Shown here: positions 34,005 to 45,560 of the stretch, piece after piece
Layout of the letters: each line of letters starts with the position of its first letter
Numbering within the stretch: the stretch's first letter is position 1
Assembly: GCA_022478985.1 (NCBI GenBank)
Contig: JAKSZP010009633.1
Location: 1-64,000, forward strand
Reading direction: 5' to 3'
Length of the DNA stretch: 64,000 bases
Source of the DNA: Massospora cicadina
Lineage: Eukaryota; Entomophthoromycota; Entomophthoromycetes; Entomophthorales; Entomophthoraceae
Notes under the pieces: generated by a model
The model's input: only the letters and a program-made list of their open reading frames with translations
Databases searched by the model: none
Told to the model about the DNA's origin: nothing
Program-made: the position numbers and the translations under genes

Positions 34005-34599
34005 TTATTCTGAACCAAATGTGCTTCCAGCACGCCACCAGATCCCCAGTTTAGCTGGCCTCAGTGGTCACATCAGGTCCCGGTTGTTGAGTATTAGCAC
34101 TGGAGGGAGCCAGTGACTGATGGCCAACCCTGGACCTGAAGTGATCGTCAGCACGAAATTCTGGTGGGGCCTTTTCCCCCCACCAGGGATTTAGTTGGCA
34201 CCAAGGGGACCTGGCCCAGCAGGGCTCCATCACCTAAGGACAGTCCATTTGGTATGGGGGCGGCCGTCCAGCTGCACTGGACTGTGCACCCCTTCTGCGC
34301 TTCAGTTGGAGAGAGCGCCTTCCTAGTCAGGATAGGAAGACCATTGCCAACTGGGGTGTGGGAGGGGAGGCGCACCACATCCAAGCGTTGGGCATGCTTC
34401 CTCATGCCAGGCGGGCTGATTCCAGCAGCCCAGTCCCAATTCGCTCTCGCCATTTATCTTTTTCCCTGCAAGGGGCCCAGAATTTCTCCAGGCTAATTTC
34501 CTGGGGCTCGAGGTAACTCGCCCCAGAAAGCCCTTGTGGTGGCAGCCTCCCATTGTGGGGCCCCTCTTTGGGGAGGGGCCCTTCTTTAGTGGTGGGTGA
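34005..34599 (+). other. NA2 interior, GC-rich, non-coding
   Basis: 595 bp clearly richer in G+C than its surroundings. Overlapping frames of 60-110 codons exist in several phases on both strands, as expected of GC-rich non-coding DNA, and show no known motif. AGTGGTGGGTGA just before the second LTR (34,588-34,599) is a plausible polypurine tract. No TGG-type primer-binding site follows the first LTR. Confidence 0.75.
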
Positions 34600-35218
34600 T
34601 ATAATAGTTGGTATTAAGCCATTCATTGCATTTCAATTCAGGTTCATATTTTCTGAATCTGAATCAATTCATTTAAAAAATTTTTTGGTGTTTGTCAGGT
34701 ACAGGCGCTGGTTTGTGCCTAACCTGAATTATTGATTAGTCTTGCAAGAGCCTAATCAATGGTTTGGGCAAGGCCCCAGAAGGGCAACCTTTAAGGTTAA
34801 GCACACGCAATTCCAAACTTCATTCAGAATTCTCTCTTTCTCTCTGGTGGCCTTGGGGCCGCCCTTACATTATCTTACCTGATGATCCACTCACAATAAG
34901 TTTTTGTCATGTCAACAATAACTTGGGTTTTCAGGGTTTGATCTCCCTCAAATATCCTGTCTTCTCCATGGTGTGTTCGCGGCATCAGATTATTGGGATC
35001 CTGTTTGTCAGCGACTTTTTATTCGATAATAAATGTTATAAGACCAATTCTAGGGTTTGCAACCTTGCTTACATATTTCATCTTTTTCTCGCTCTAAATT
35101 TTCTTAATTCTGAGGTTTACTACCTCGAGAGTCCAGCTCATGATGGACATTCCGCGTGAATTGCGTTGAACCTAAGGTAAGATGGCAATCAGAAACTGGG
35201 ACAAAACCGACTGTTACA
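34600..35218 (+). repeat. NA2 3' LTR
   Basis: 619 bp homologous to 33,388-34,004 from TATAATAG..GGTATTAAG to GACTGTTACA. The hairpin seen in the first copy is partly eroded here (34,725-34,765). Confidence 0.93.
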
Positions 35219-35223
35219 ATATG

Positions 35224-36990
35224 GTAATGGAGTGGTTTCAGTTTTCTATCATCGACTAAAGAATAAGACCGGGCCAACCCCATCAGCTTTATGTATATCA
35301 AGGGCTACCACTTAGAGCTGCGGGCCCTATATCTATTCCCTCTGGACACCAAGTAATTATAAACACCGAGTTAGAGGTGGAAGTGCCTGCTGGGCTATAT
35401 GAGGATGTCATTGGGCCCTTTCAGCAATCATGGCTCAAGCCCCACATGGCCCCAGTCATTATATTTCTTGGACATGATGAGATCAAGGTCTTGGTAGAAA
35501 ATCTTCAATATAAACCAATGCAAATCTTCCAACATCAAATAGTGGCATATATACATTTCATCCCAATTAAAGAGGTACTCAAAGTTCATGAGTTCAGTTC
35601 ATTAGATATTTTGGTCTGCCCATCAAAACACAGCCTGGCATAATGGCAGTTGTACCGCGCAGGAATTAAATGGGGTTAACAGAAGACCAGAGACCAAGCG
35701 GAAGCCTTAATTCGAAAAACAAAGAGATCTTTGCTGTTGATGATCATAATTTAGGGTGCACGCGGGGATTGATCCATCAAGTGGACACTGGGGATCATCC
35801 CCTCATCAGATCTCGGCTGATCCGCCAATCTAGAACAGCAGAAGAAGTTGTCACAGCAGAAATTAATAATTTGCTAGAGCAAGGAATGCTTATACCATTG
35901 AAGAGCCCATGGGCTTCCCCTGTCCTAATTGTCAAAAATAAGGACGGTACCAACTGGGTAGTTATAGACTACTGCAAGCTCAACAGTATTACGAAAAAAG
36001 ATTCATACCCATTGCCTTAAATTAGTGATGCTTTGGATTGGTTGGGAGGAGCGCATTACTTCTCTGAAATGGATTTGATACCTGGCTATTGGCAGATTGA
36101 GTTCCCTGTGGCGGAACAAGAAAAATGCGCCATTATCACATCAAAAGGGCTCTTTCAACCAACATATAGGCCCACAAAGTCTGTGTTTTGGCCCAGCTAC
36201 ATTCTAATGCGCGAGGGACTCTATCCTTGGAAATTTGAAGCTGTCCTGCATTCTTATATACCTTGATGACATCAACATTTTTCCCGCACATTTTCTGAGC
36301 ACCTTAGCCATTTGGAAGAGGTATTCCTCCGGTTAGCTGAGGCCAACATCGAAATAGAACCCTGGAAATGCCACTTTTTCAAGGATCAGCTAGTGTACCT
36401 CAGGTTTGTAGTTGATGCAACATGGCTGAGGCCCCAACCAGCTAAGGTGGAGGCCATATGGAAGATGACTACCCCAAGTATTAAACGAGATATACAAGTA
36501 TTTTTAGGGATGGTTGGTTATATATTGCCATTTTATACCAAGCTTTAGTTGTTTCAGTAGTCCGCTATTTGAGTTATTAAAAAAGGATACCACATTTGAA
36601 TGGACGGAACACTGTCAACGCTCTTTTGATGCACTTTGAACAGCGTTGATCAATGCACCAGTGCTACGCTACCCAAATCTCAAAAAGGAATTTATTGTAC
36701 AGACGGATGCATTTTTTTCTGCTGTGGGGAACTTCTGTCCCAAAAAGATGATGAAGAGGAGGAGCACCCAGTGGCCTACTGCATCTGGTGCCTAAATAGC
36801 CACGAACATAATTATACTGTGACTGATTGGGGGTTCTTAATAGTGATTTATGTTTACAAGCAATTCAGATTATATTTCATGGTTTTAAGTTCAAAGTTGT
36901 AATGAATCACGCCTCATCACGCTGGTTGCAAAACCTTAAGGAGCCTGAGGGAAGTCTAGTCCGATGGGCCCTTAAAAGCAGGCTTATAAT
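35224..36990 (+). pseudogene. Gy5 reverse transcriptase and RNase H
   Basis: An open frame 35,670-36,020 holds [39 protein letters not shown] and [32 protein letters not shown] follows (about 36,060-36,100). The YLDD box is intact at 36,259-36,270. Then come EPWKCHFFKDQLVYL and FLGMVGY (36,330-36,520), RNase H with FIVQTDAFFSAVG (about 36,690-36,730) and a degraded HYTxTD segment. Frames shift at least four times. Confidence 0.9.
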
Positions 36991-37099
36991 TTTGAGATCC
37001 TTCACTAACCAGGAGCCAAACACCAGAATGCTTATTGCTTGTCAAGACTACCAACGATTGCAGTTACGCAGATATGAGCGATATTATGTATGACAAGAT

Positions 37100-38272
37100 G
37101 CTCAGCTGAAAGTACAATGATGAGCCAAAACAAGTTATCAAGGCGCTGAATGAAATGGTGAGTTGTACAAGAGGATCAACAATTCAACAGTAAACTTTCC
37201 ACGACCATCAAAGTGGCCTAACATTATCATTAGTGCACATAGGGTAGTTGGGCATGGTGGTGTGCGCAAGATGTTGGAATTAGTGCGGCCTCAGTATTAC
37301 TGGGAAAGCATGAACTTTGATATTCTTGATACTATCTTTTCATGTCACCAGTGCCAAAGTGGGAAAGCCATTCTGCTGGAAGATCTCATACTGGTTAGTG
37401 AAGCTTCACTTTTCTTGGAATACAGTTTCCCTTGATTTCATCGTCCCTCTGCCAATGGGAGCTAACCAGTCCATGTATATCCTGGTGGCAATTGACCATT
37501 TGACCAGGTGGGTTGAGGAGTGGGCCATTTGGGGTCTGGGAGCATTTACTGCAACTAAGTTTGTAATGGAATGCATCATTCAACGTCACAGCTTTCCGCA
37601 GTTCGTCCTTATCAACAACAGCACTAATTTTACCTCTCACATACTTGCCAAGCTCAGCGAAATGATGGCCATCCATGGGGTTCTAACAACCCCATATTAT
37701 CATGGGTCCAACGGAATGGTTGAACGGGTTAATGGGACCCTAGTGAACATACTCCAGAAGCTGGTTACAGATAGCCCCTACTATTGGAGTACCCTCCTTT
37801 CTACCATGGTGTTCGCCTACAATATAAGCTACCATTCTGCCATGGGAAAAGCCCATTTCAATTGCTTTAAGGACAGAGCCCCGCTCTGCCTATACTTCTA
37901 TATTCCTGTGTAGAGGACACTGGCGGAATGGATCTTCAACGCTATTTTACTGCCCTAACAAATATGCTGATTAAATTAGAAACTGAAGCTACTCATTCAG
38001 CTTAGCTAAGAAAATCAAAAACCAGGCTGCCAATCAGGTACGGCAAAGTGCATAGCACAGTTCAATGATGACAACATGGTCTTATTCCATGATTAACATG
38101 GGTTCAGGTGGAAACACAAGTTGGACAGTATCTGGATTGGGCCATTCAAAGTTATTGAGAAGACAGGTATGGATGCATATACTATAAAGGACCCCACTAG
38201 CGGTCAGATCATCAACTGAGTGCATGCAAAGTTCCTCTTGGCTTATAAGAAATAGGAGCCTTATTGTCCATT
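37100..38272 (+). pseudogene. Gy5 integrase with GPF tail
   Basis: The zinc finger is complete: His-X4-His (HRVVGH, from 37,238) and Cys-X2-Cys (CHQC, about 37,343-37,354). The core frame 37,317-37,913 holds SLDFIVPL (first Asp), LINNSTNF (second Asp now Asn) and NGMVERVNG (Glu). AYNISYHSAMG follows. Near 38,135-38,200 a GPY/F module reads WIGPFKVIEKTG..YTIKD. The Asp to Asn change and a frameshift between finger and core inactivate it. Confidence 0.9.
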
Positions 38273-38285
38273 CAAAGGGGGGTAA
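38273..38285 (+). promoter_or_regulatory. Gy5 polypurine tract
   Basis: AAAGGGGGGTAA directly before the 3' LTR, the usual plus-strand primer site. Confidence 0.85.
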
Positions 38286-38782
38286 TGTTGTGATCCTTAG
38301 ATAGAACTGGATAATAAGCCCAAGGTCACTATAATGGAATGGAAGGAATCCGCCAAGTTTGATAGGATTTATGAATATTCAAGTGCCTCGAGATGAGGTG
38401 ATATTGGGTTGTTGGGAAATTGCCTCAAAATAGGCGATTGTGTAGTTAACAGATGAAGCTGTTAGAACCAATGAGATATGGCGAATTAAATCACTAAGCC
38501 ATGAAAGTGGTATCATCCAAAGTTGCTACAATATAGGTGAGATGAGATAACTAAGAGGGGGTTGGTTGTTATTAGTTTAGCTTAAGAGGAACAGCGACGA
38601 TCCGCTGTATTTATTATTAAATAAAAGAGTGTGGCGGGAGCAAGTTCTCCATATTTATAAATAGTTTATTCTGTTATTTTGTGGACAAAGATCATCATAT
38701 CATTGGTCCTGTTGCTCAGTGGGCTGAACCCTGTGTAAAAACCCTTACAGCATATCCTAACGGTTCCACAAATTTTATAACG
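38286..38782 (+). repeat. Gy5 3' LTR
   Basis: 497 bp, same length as the 5' LTR; the AATAAA signal is at 38,620-38,625. It ends TATAACG, the terminal A mutated to G, and is followed by the TSD TCTAT. Confidence 0.95.
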
Positions 38783-38787
38783 TCTAT

Positions 38788-40050
38788 ATAACTTACAAAA
38801 TATTGTCAAAAATTGCCAGTCTCACTGAACTCTAAACTTGCGATGGCCAAACCACTAGCAACCCATAAGATGTAGCATCCTTCACCCATTCCTACTACTC
38901 AGAAATGTATAATGCAGCCCCAACAGAGGAAGCTGCTAAGGACTATCTCATCAATGCTGTCCCCGACCACGCCATGCAGATAGCTAACCTTATTGACTCC
39001 ATAACTGAAGATGAGCTAGCACAAGATTTATGGAGATTACCTACCAATAAGTCACCAGGACCAGCTAACATCCCCTATGAGTACTATAAATGCATTATGA
39101 TATAATAAAGAGGCCCATGCTATCTCTCTTTACTCAAGTCTGCAAGAGGGGAGGGTGATCCCAGGAGGCGCAGAAGCCTTTAACATAGTGCTCCACAAAA
39201 AAGCGGATTATACTGAACTAAACAACTGACGCCCAATATCTCTAATCAAAGCGGATATAAAGATAATGGGAAAGATAATGTTTAAGCGTCTCTCAGAAAA
39301 AGCAAAGGAATGCATTGTCCCACAACAGCATGGTTTCACTACATGGAAGAGCATTTGGGATAACATCCACCAAGTAACAAACACAATAGGAGCATCCAAT
39401 GGCACACTCTGCTTTCTAGACCAAGCTAAGGCATATGACAGAGTAAACTGGGAATACTTGGCGGCAATACTTTACAAACAGGGCTTCCCAAACCCTTTAT
39501 TTCATGGGTAGCAAACAATCTGCTGTCATCCACCTTCTCAGTTCTAGGGTCTGCATTTATTTCACCTCCTGTCACACCAGAAAGATGCCTCCGTCAAGGG
39601 GACCCACTTATCCCTATCTTGTACAAAATCACAATTGACCCCCTCCTACAGGTATAGGAGAAACATTTAGCTCACATTGAGTGCAAGGGAAAAAACAACT
39701 TTAGGTTTTGGCCTTTGCAAATGACTGAGTGGTAGGGGTCTCCTCCAAGGCGGATTCAAGAAAGGTAGAGGAGATAATCAGCCTATATGAAAAGCCTCCC
39801 AATTTAAACTCAACAAAACCAAATCACAAGCATTAGTGCTATCAGATGCTAAGCGCCTAGGCCCTAAAACAAGAGGACAAAAAGAAAAGTCGCAAACTCA
39901 AATAACAAGAAGTGTAAAAATCCAAATTTTATCAAACTACCCTTTCAGATGCCTTGCCCAAAGGAACCCATCAAAAATCTAGGTAACCCCATCACAAGTG
40001 CAGGTATAGCAACTCAAGAGTTGAAGAGAAGCTAATTCATAATATCTAAA
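38788..40050 (+). pseudogene. LINE-A ORF2, reverse transcriptase part
   Basis: The frame 38,905-39,105 ends in LPTNKSPGPANIPYEYYK, the standard opening motif of LINE RTs. Then come RPISLIKADIKIMGKIMFKRL and HGFTTWKSIWDN (39,230-39,370), motif A FLDQAKAYDRVNW (about 39,412-39,450), and motif C FAND followed by a stop (39,714-39,725), where the second-position Asp of FADD has become Asn. No LTR-type RNase H is seen. Confidence 0.85.
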
Positions 40051-41460
40051 GGACAGTGGCCAGGTGGAAGTTCAGGAAGACATCTCTGGTTAAAAATGTC
40101 GCCTTGCAACGCTATGCTCTTTTCAAAAATTTCGTATTCTGCTCATATTTTTGCATTTACAAAAAAAAAATTCTAAAAAAAACTTACATCAATTATATAA
40201 CCTTGGTTCTGGAGATCATGCTCCCCCCATTCAGGATTACCACCCTAAGGGGGCCGACTTCTAAGGGCGGTTGGGGGCTGATAGACCCTGAACACAATGC
40301 CGCAAACATATTCATGATATGGATCAGTGCTCTGACCTCACAAGAAGGGAGTCTGCCTCCATGGGCATCTGTAGCAAAGACCCAAATATCCAGAAACCTA
40401 ACTCTCAAAACCCAGGATCCCCAACCACCCTATTCAATTACCTTTGTTCACGTCCATGGTTATTAGAGTCATGGGATGTGACGCCTGAGGACAAGGCAAT
40501 GCTCCGTTATTTTCAGAATATTAAAAATAGAACCAAGAATCAAACTCAAACCTCATAAATTGCGCCATGGGTCAAAATGGAAAACCTTAAAACTCAAATG
40601 GCACCCAGCGCCACAAGCCAATGTAAATTCTGAGGGCTCAAGCATCCAGCCAATTCCAACGCTGGATTTCTGGGGAATAACTCACTCTCCCAAACTCCAT
40701 AATACTACTTGAAGAATATCAAGAAAGCCTCTACTCCATCCCAAAAATACAATCCTGCATTAGAGAGTTGCTAAATGACTTTTTTGTACTGGGGAGTGCT
40801 CAAACGCCATGCACAGGCAGTGCACAGTGTGCAGAAAAGAAGATTTACTGCACAACAGGTATTTTTAATGTAAAGCAGTGGTAAGAGTCTGGGAAAAAGC
40901 GGTGCGCTTAGCAAAGCTACAATCCACAAATCCCAACCACATAGCTGAGGACTAGATCTTCCAGTCTGGGTCAAGGCATCAAGACCTTGATCTGAACAAG
41001 ATAATTTTTGTTCTAATGTTATAAGTGATCCATAGTAACTAGTTTGCTGCCACTGCAAGTCCACAAGGGTCTGACACAGCTAGGGCTGTCAATAAATTTC
41101 ACTTCAGTCTAAACAAAAACTTTGGCTACTGGCTGTTTGGGGATGCCATTCCACCAAAACAGCGTGCATGATTACTGTCTTGGGCCATTCTACACATGTT
41201 CAAAATTTCCATGGTTCACCAAACATTTTTTATGGAAAACCTATTTACCCAAGGTAAATGAGGTCTCCCCAACAGCAACTCACAGCAAGGCGTGATGCCA
41301 AGGTTGTGTAAATAATATTAAACTACTCCATTTACAACCCACTTTAAAATATTTCCATTTATTCGCTTATCCCATTCCTTAAGTGTCACAAACATTCGCA
41401 TATTACTGAATAAAAATTAAAAATAAAACTAATAAAAAATTATAATTAATAAAAAATTAG
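40051..41460 (+). pseudogene. LINE-A ORF2 C-terminal region, CCHC finger and 3' tail
   Basis: An open frame 40,056-40,466 contains GGWGLIDPEHNAAN and IWISAL, the post-RT region shared by these LINEs. A finger remnant C-X2-C-X6-H is at 40,821-40,850, followed by a stop and a Cys. DAIPPKQRA and WAILH near 41,140-41,190 match zf-RVT-like ends. From about 41,400 the sequence is an A-rich 3' tail. Confidence 0.75.
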
Positions 41461-41825
41461 AATTCTCAGTGGAACCCTGTGAATTGGGGTAGCACTTTTA
41501 AGAATACAGAATGGGCTAATAGCATGAGGTCAGGAAGTCAAATTGCCCAACCACAAGGGAGAACCCAGTGAGTACATTGGAGGTTTCTCCCCAGGTCACG
41601 TCTAGTTCAAAGCCAACACCTAGGAGGTGACCACCCCAGTTTATAGGCTTGACGGGGGTCCCCAAAGATACAATAATTTTATCTAAGTGGGGATTGGCTA
41701 AAATATGTTAAATTGTTAGCCCATGGTACAACTTAATTAAAAAAACTCACCATCCATCATTCATACAGAATGAATTGAGTTTTCTGAGCTTCAATAGGTT
41801 GAATCTACATATTTCCTAATTCAGA
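41461..41825 (+). repeat. NA1 3' LTR, second piece
   Basis: It starts ATTCTCAGTGGAACCC at the LINE-A tail and aligns with 10,505-10,850 of the 5' LTR, ending CCTAATTCAGA where Gy6 is inserted. The Gy6 LTR itself contains the homologous CCTATTTCAGAATGC, which fixes the break point. Confidence 0.7.
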
Positions 41826-42566
41826 TCATATGTTAGATTTACCTTCACAGCTCGAAAATAAAAATGATTTAGGTCTAGTTTCACCAAAAATGGGAAATGT
41901 CATTCATTTGCAATTCCCCGATGCCATTATGAGTAATTCCAGTAAAAATGTTGATGAGAATGGCCAAAAAACCCTGGACGATTCTTGGTGGAACCTCATA
42001 AATCAGGGTAACACCAGTTAAAATCCCGCACAGGCACTTTAAGTAAATCTATTGATTGTATTTTGCCAGTTGCACAATGGACTTCAAGGAAACCAGCAGA
42101 AGGATCTCCCCCAACCAGCACCAAGTCCTTCACCACACCTGCGTGGGGGCCACCCCCTTTATAGGCATGGTGGCAGGCCCTGAGGTGAGAAATATCTCAA
42201 GTGGTGATTGGTTGGGGTAAATCAAAACCCTGCCACATGGGCTTATTTTGCTCCAAAACCCCAACGTCCGTTTACCAAAAATTAATTAACTTCCCTCATG
42301 ATCTAATAGAATCAACACCTATATTTCCTATTTCAGAATGCATTGCAGCTATTCTGAAACTATCCTTGAATCACTTCTGACCCCTGAATTCAGTATAAAT
42401 ACAAATTAATAAATATTGGAAAGGGTTCACTTATTGTTTCCACCGTATATTTAATAAATTCTATAAAAAATCCAGTTTTTAGTGCTTAGTATTAAATTTT
42501 TATTAAGAACTCTTTGTGGGATCCAGTAGGCGTAGCACAGCGAGCAAAAAAAGCTGGATTCCTACA
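41826..42566 (+). repeat. Gy6 5' LTR
   Basis: It matches the 3' LTR through TTTACCTTC, AATGGCCAAAARACCCT, the CACAATGGACTTCAAGGAAAC block, CCACCCCCTTTATAGGC and CTCTTTGTGGGATMCAG, ending GGATTCCTACA. The frame at 41,830 is LTR sequence, not a gene. Confidence 0.92.
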
Positions 42567-42569
42567 AAA

Positions 42570-42585
42570 TGGTGCTCACTACAGG
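42570..42585 (+). promoter_or_regulatory. Gy6 primer-binding site
   Basis: TGGTGCTCACTACAGG, identical over 16 bases to the Gy4 site, three bases after the LTR. Confidence 0.87.
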
Positions 42586-42589
42586 GTTC

Positions 42590-43834
42590 CCTGTATACTA
42601 AACCTTGTTGCTTATAAAAAGCAACTAACCAGCGCTTTGTCCCACCTAGAAGAGCTTGTACAGCGCCCTTACAAACTCCCCACTAATGACAAGCTCACCC
42701 TTGGTAAAGGGAGCATTTCTACCTTCTAATATGTTTATGAAGCCTCTATGGGTGGCGCCACCAACAAGCAAAAAGTGCGCCACATCCTTCCTTAATTTAA
42801 GTCATCTAGCACAAGAGATGATAGTCCCTAACCTAAACCCTTCGTACACCTGGGCAGAGGTGAAGGAAGCTCTTCTGGCTGAATTTGGATCTGAATAAAG
42901 TCTACACAGAGAAAAACAGGCCTTTATGCGCAATATCATGTTGGAAGGTGAATCAACTATTGCCTTTGCTGAACGATTTTACCTCGCTGCGCTAAGGTTG
43001 ACCACCTCTAACATGCTTACCCTTGATGATGCCATCGCTGCCCTGTTAACTGGGCTAGCCTCTCGACCCTCTCTAGCCAGACACACCATCTCTGTGAAAC
43101 GCCACTCTAAAAATCTCCGTGACATTAAAGAGGCTTTGTTCAAAGTAGCTGAATTCCAATTATGGGCTAACACAAGTGACGCTGAGGTGAAATCTTCAGC
43201 CTCCACCATTGAAGAGCTACCGCTTGTTGAGCAGTTGGGAGTGCGTTCACATGTGCCTATCCTCCATACAAAACCTGCTCCATCAGTACGACTTAAAAAG
43301 GTTATCACTCCTTCTAATGAATAAAAGCCTTGCAAGGTTGTAACAACCATACGCCTGCATAAGCTCACTAATTCCTCTGTGCCTTTCATTCCAGCCAAGC
43401 TGGAAAATGCGTCTCCTAAAGCTACCCAAACTACTGTAGCTATCCCCCCTACCTCCATCACTGCCTTGCCTGTTGTTGCGAATACTCTTAGGGAGGAAGC
43501 TGAGGGGGGTTATGATGATGTTGGTTACTACATATTACGATCCCCCACGGAAGTAGAAGTGACTGATCATTTGAACGCTGGAGGAGTAGATGAAACCACC
43601 ATACTTGAGGAAACGTACCTCAGCAAAATACTAGGGCAACCAAAAGTGATTAACACTGCCAGTGATGGCGACCAATTCTTAGCTGGCTTGTTTTGCCCTC
43701 TTCAACGTGTTCATCCCTTAAAATCCATCATGGATAAGTATCCTGAAACTGCTAAAAAATTAACCTCCACATCCCGGTTCCAGGAGGTCTTAGCTTTATC
43801 ACCTAACTTTGGAGGAACGCTCACCAAATTTTGA
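42590..43834 (+). pseudogene. Gy6 gag, largely open
   Basis: Three frames joined by small shifts: YVYEASMGGATNKQKV (about 42,730-42,780), matching the Gy4 gag core YAYESSMEEATDRQRV; 42,656-42,898; then 132 codons (42,926-43,324) with AFAERFYLAALRL..LTLDDAIAALLTGL, the conserved retrotransposon gag domain. A Thr/Pro/Val-rich C-terminal part is open 43,379-43,834. A CCHC knuckle is not evident; at most one Cys and His remain near 43,330-43,360. Confidence 0.85.
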
Positions 43835-43849
43835 AGTGGTCATTCAAAA

Positions 43850-44520
43850 GGTATGGATACTGGCGATCCTGGACACTGGCTCCCCTTTAATGTGATCTTC
43901 ACTAAGCTTAGCAAAAATATTAAGTTAGCTCCTGACTTGGAGTGTACACAAGAATTCCTAACTGCAGGCCCCAATTTTACCCGTGCTATTGGGTCATACT
44001 CTTCCCTTCCCATTCGGATTAGAAAAGCTTGTCTTATCAGCCCCTGCTGTTGCTTTGGACAACAATGCATACGATATGCTCATTAGAACTCAGTTTATAT
44101 TGAATACAAGGGAAATATAAACATGAAGCAAGAATACTTCTCATTATTAGGCTATGAAGTCCCGTTAGTCTTAACCAACAAAGAACCCAGCAAGCATGAA
44201 TACTCTTGCATGATCGAATACCCTTTCTCAGCTATGACTTTATCTTACTCCACCTCAGGGTGCCACACTAAGAAATTTCCCAATTCCGTGGATGCAAGGG
44301 ATGGTATCCCTTTCTATGCTGCAGATGAGGTATTGATTAAACCTGGGGAACAACGCGTGGTTGACACTAAAACCATGATCCAAATCCCACACCGCTACTT
44401 GTTGCATATCACAAGTATTGAGGGCGTTAGCCCCTTGGAGCCTAGGGTATTGCCTGAGGTACTAGACCCAGCCTTCAGAAGCCTAATACCTTTTTTGGGA
44501 AAACTCACCGGAAAAACATG
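43850..44520 (+). pseudogene. Gy6 aspartic protease, active-site box intact
   Basis: Asp-Thr-Gly-Ser is encoded at 43,872-43,883, followed by P-F-N-V-I-F-T-K-L, a textbook retropepsin site. A 132-codon frame follows (44,123-44,521) with the region between protease and RT. A one-base shift separates the active-site frame from its neighbours. Confidence 0.82.
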
Positions 44521-45560
44521 ATCATTTGAAACACCAGGAGATTAGCTGAGGCTTCCTACTTCCAAGAGAAGATATTGAACATATCCACTATGTTGGCTAT
44601 ATGGCGGATTTGGGTTTGCCTATGGATAACTTGGTGTGCACTCTCCTTAACGTTCATATTTCAGATGAGTTAACCCCCAGTCAACTTGGAAAAAGTTCAT
44701 ACTTTATTAGATGAATATAGTGACATCTTTTCTAAATCAGACCATGAATATGGTCACATGAAAGGCTGGTGTCGCTCCATCGATGTGGGTGCTGCCCGCC
44801 CTATTCATTCTAAACCTTACCAGAAGTCAAAGGTGGAAGAGAAAATGAGGATGGAGCTCCAGAAATTGCTAGATTCGGATTGTTAGTTCCCTCACAAAGC
44901 CCTTGGTCTTCTCCTCTGTTGCTTATTAAAAAGAAAAACGGAGGTCATTGAATAGTTATGGACTACCAAAAATTAAATAATCGAACAAAAAAGGATAGTT
45001 ATCCTATCCCCCACATTGACGACACCTGGCCCAACTCTATGGCTCCAACTTCTTCTCCGCCATGGACTTGGCTAGCGGCTATTGGCAAATATACCTTTCC
45101 CCTGAAGATAGGAGAAATGTGCTCTCATTTGTAGTGAGGGCCTTTTCTAACCAATTCAATCACCACAAAGGTTGTGTAACACACCTGCATCTTTTCAGCG
45201 GGCAATGGACCATAATCTGCGTGACCTGAAGTTAGCTTGTGTCATCGTATATCTTGATGATATCACAGTGTTCTCCCATACCTTTGAAGAACATCTTGAA
45301 CATTTGAAGGGAGTGTAAAAAGATTACGCAAGTCAAACATTAAGTTAAAACCTTCAAAATGTACCTTCTTCCAAAAGAAATTGGATTTTCTTGGACACTC
45401 CATTTCTCAGAAAGGAATCCAACCCATGTTAGATAAGGTTGAAGCGATTTCAAATATGACTCACATTAAGAATATATAGGACATTCAGGAATTTCTAGGA
45501 AAGATGGGGTATTACCATCAATTTATTCCAAATTTGCCCAGATCAGTGAACCACTCGTTC
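44521..45560 (+). pseudogene. Gy6 reverse transcriptase, YLDD intact
   Basis: Frames give LLDEYSDIFSKSD (44,704 onward), PYQKSKVEEKM, SPLLLIKKKNGG and DYQKLNNRTKKDSYPIP (about 44,915-45,015), AMDLASGYWQIYLSPEDR (about 45,058-45,112), YLDD at 45,250-45,261, then KPSKCTFFQKKLDFLGHSIS (45,350-45,410) and FLGKMGYYHQF. Only a few stops and shifts disrupt it. Confidence 0.92.

Larger units (their letters stand above)
33388..35218 (+). mobile_element. NA2: small non-autonomous LTR element (TRIM-like), 1,831 bp
   Basis: Two direct LTRs (33,388-34,004, 617 bp, and 34,600-35,218, 619 bp) enclose a 595-bp interior without gag or pol motifs. The whole is flanked by a perfect 5-bp TSD ATATG (33,383-33,387 and 35,219-35,223). 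The first LTR starts TGTAA and ends TTACA; the second has TA for the first TG. It must have been moved by enzymes supplied in trans. It is the innermost element of this nest. Confidence 0.94.
31050..38782 (+). mobile_element. Gy5: complete Ty3/gypsy element, host of NA2
   Basis: LTRs are both 497 bp (31,050-31,546 and 38,286-38,782), with a perfect 5-bp TSD TCTAT (31,045-31,049 and 38,783-38,787). The plus-strand order is primer-binding site, gag, protease, [NA2], RT, RNase H, integrase, polypurine tract. Without NA2 it is about 5.9 kb. It interrupts LINE-A between endonuclease and RT. Confidence 0.96.
28425..41460 (+). mobile_element. LINE-A: non-LTR retrotransposon, near full length, split by Gy5
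   Basis: ORF1 (28,450-29,611) and the endonuclease part of ORF2 (29,640-30,720) lie left of Gy5; RT and the C-terminal finger (38,788-41,100) lie right. The 3' end is an A/T-rich tail (AATAAAAAATTA units, about 41,405-41,460). It is inserted in the NA1 3' LTR; a 15-bp TSD is likely (AATTTTTGGTGGAGC at about 28,409 versus AATTCTCAGTGGAAC at 41,460, four transitions). About 5.3 kb without Gy5. Confidence 0.88.

Noticed and set aside
34148..34626. Overlapping frames of 74-110 codons on both strands in the NA2 interior
   Set aside because: GC-rich DNA yields long frames by chance; several phases are open at once and no motif is seen.
41830..42021. 63-codon frame with NENGQKTL-like sequence, similar to frames near 10,350 and 47,233
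   Set aside because: The similarity is LTR homology at DNA level (Gy6 and NA1 LTRs); the frame is not conserved as protein and lies in terminal repeats.
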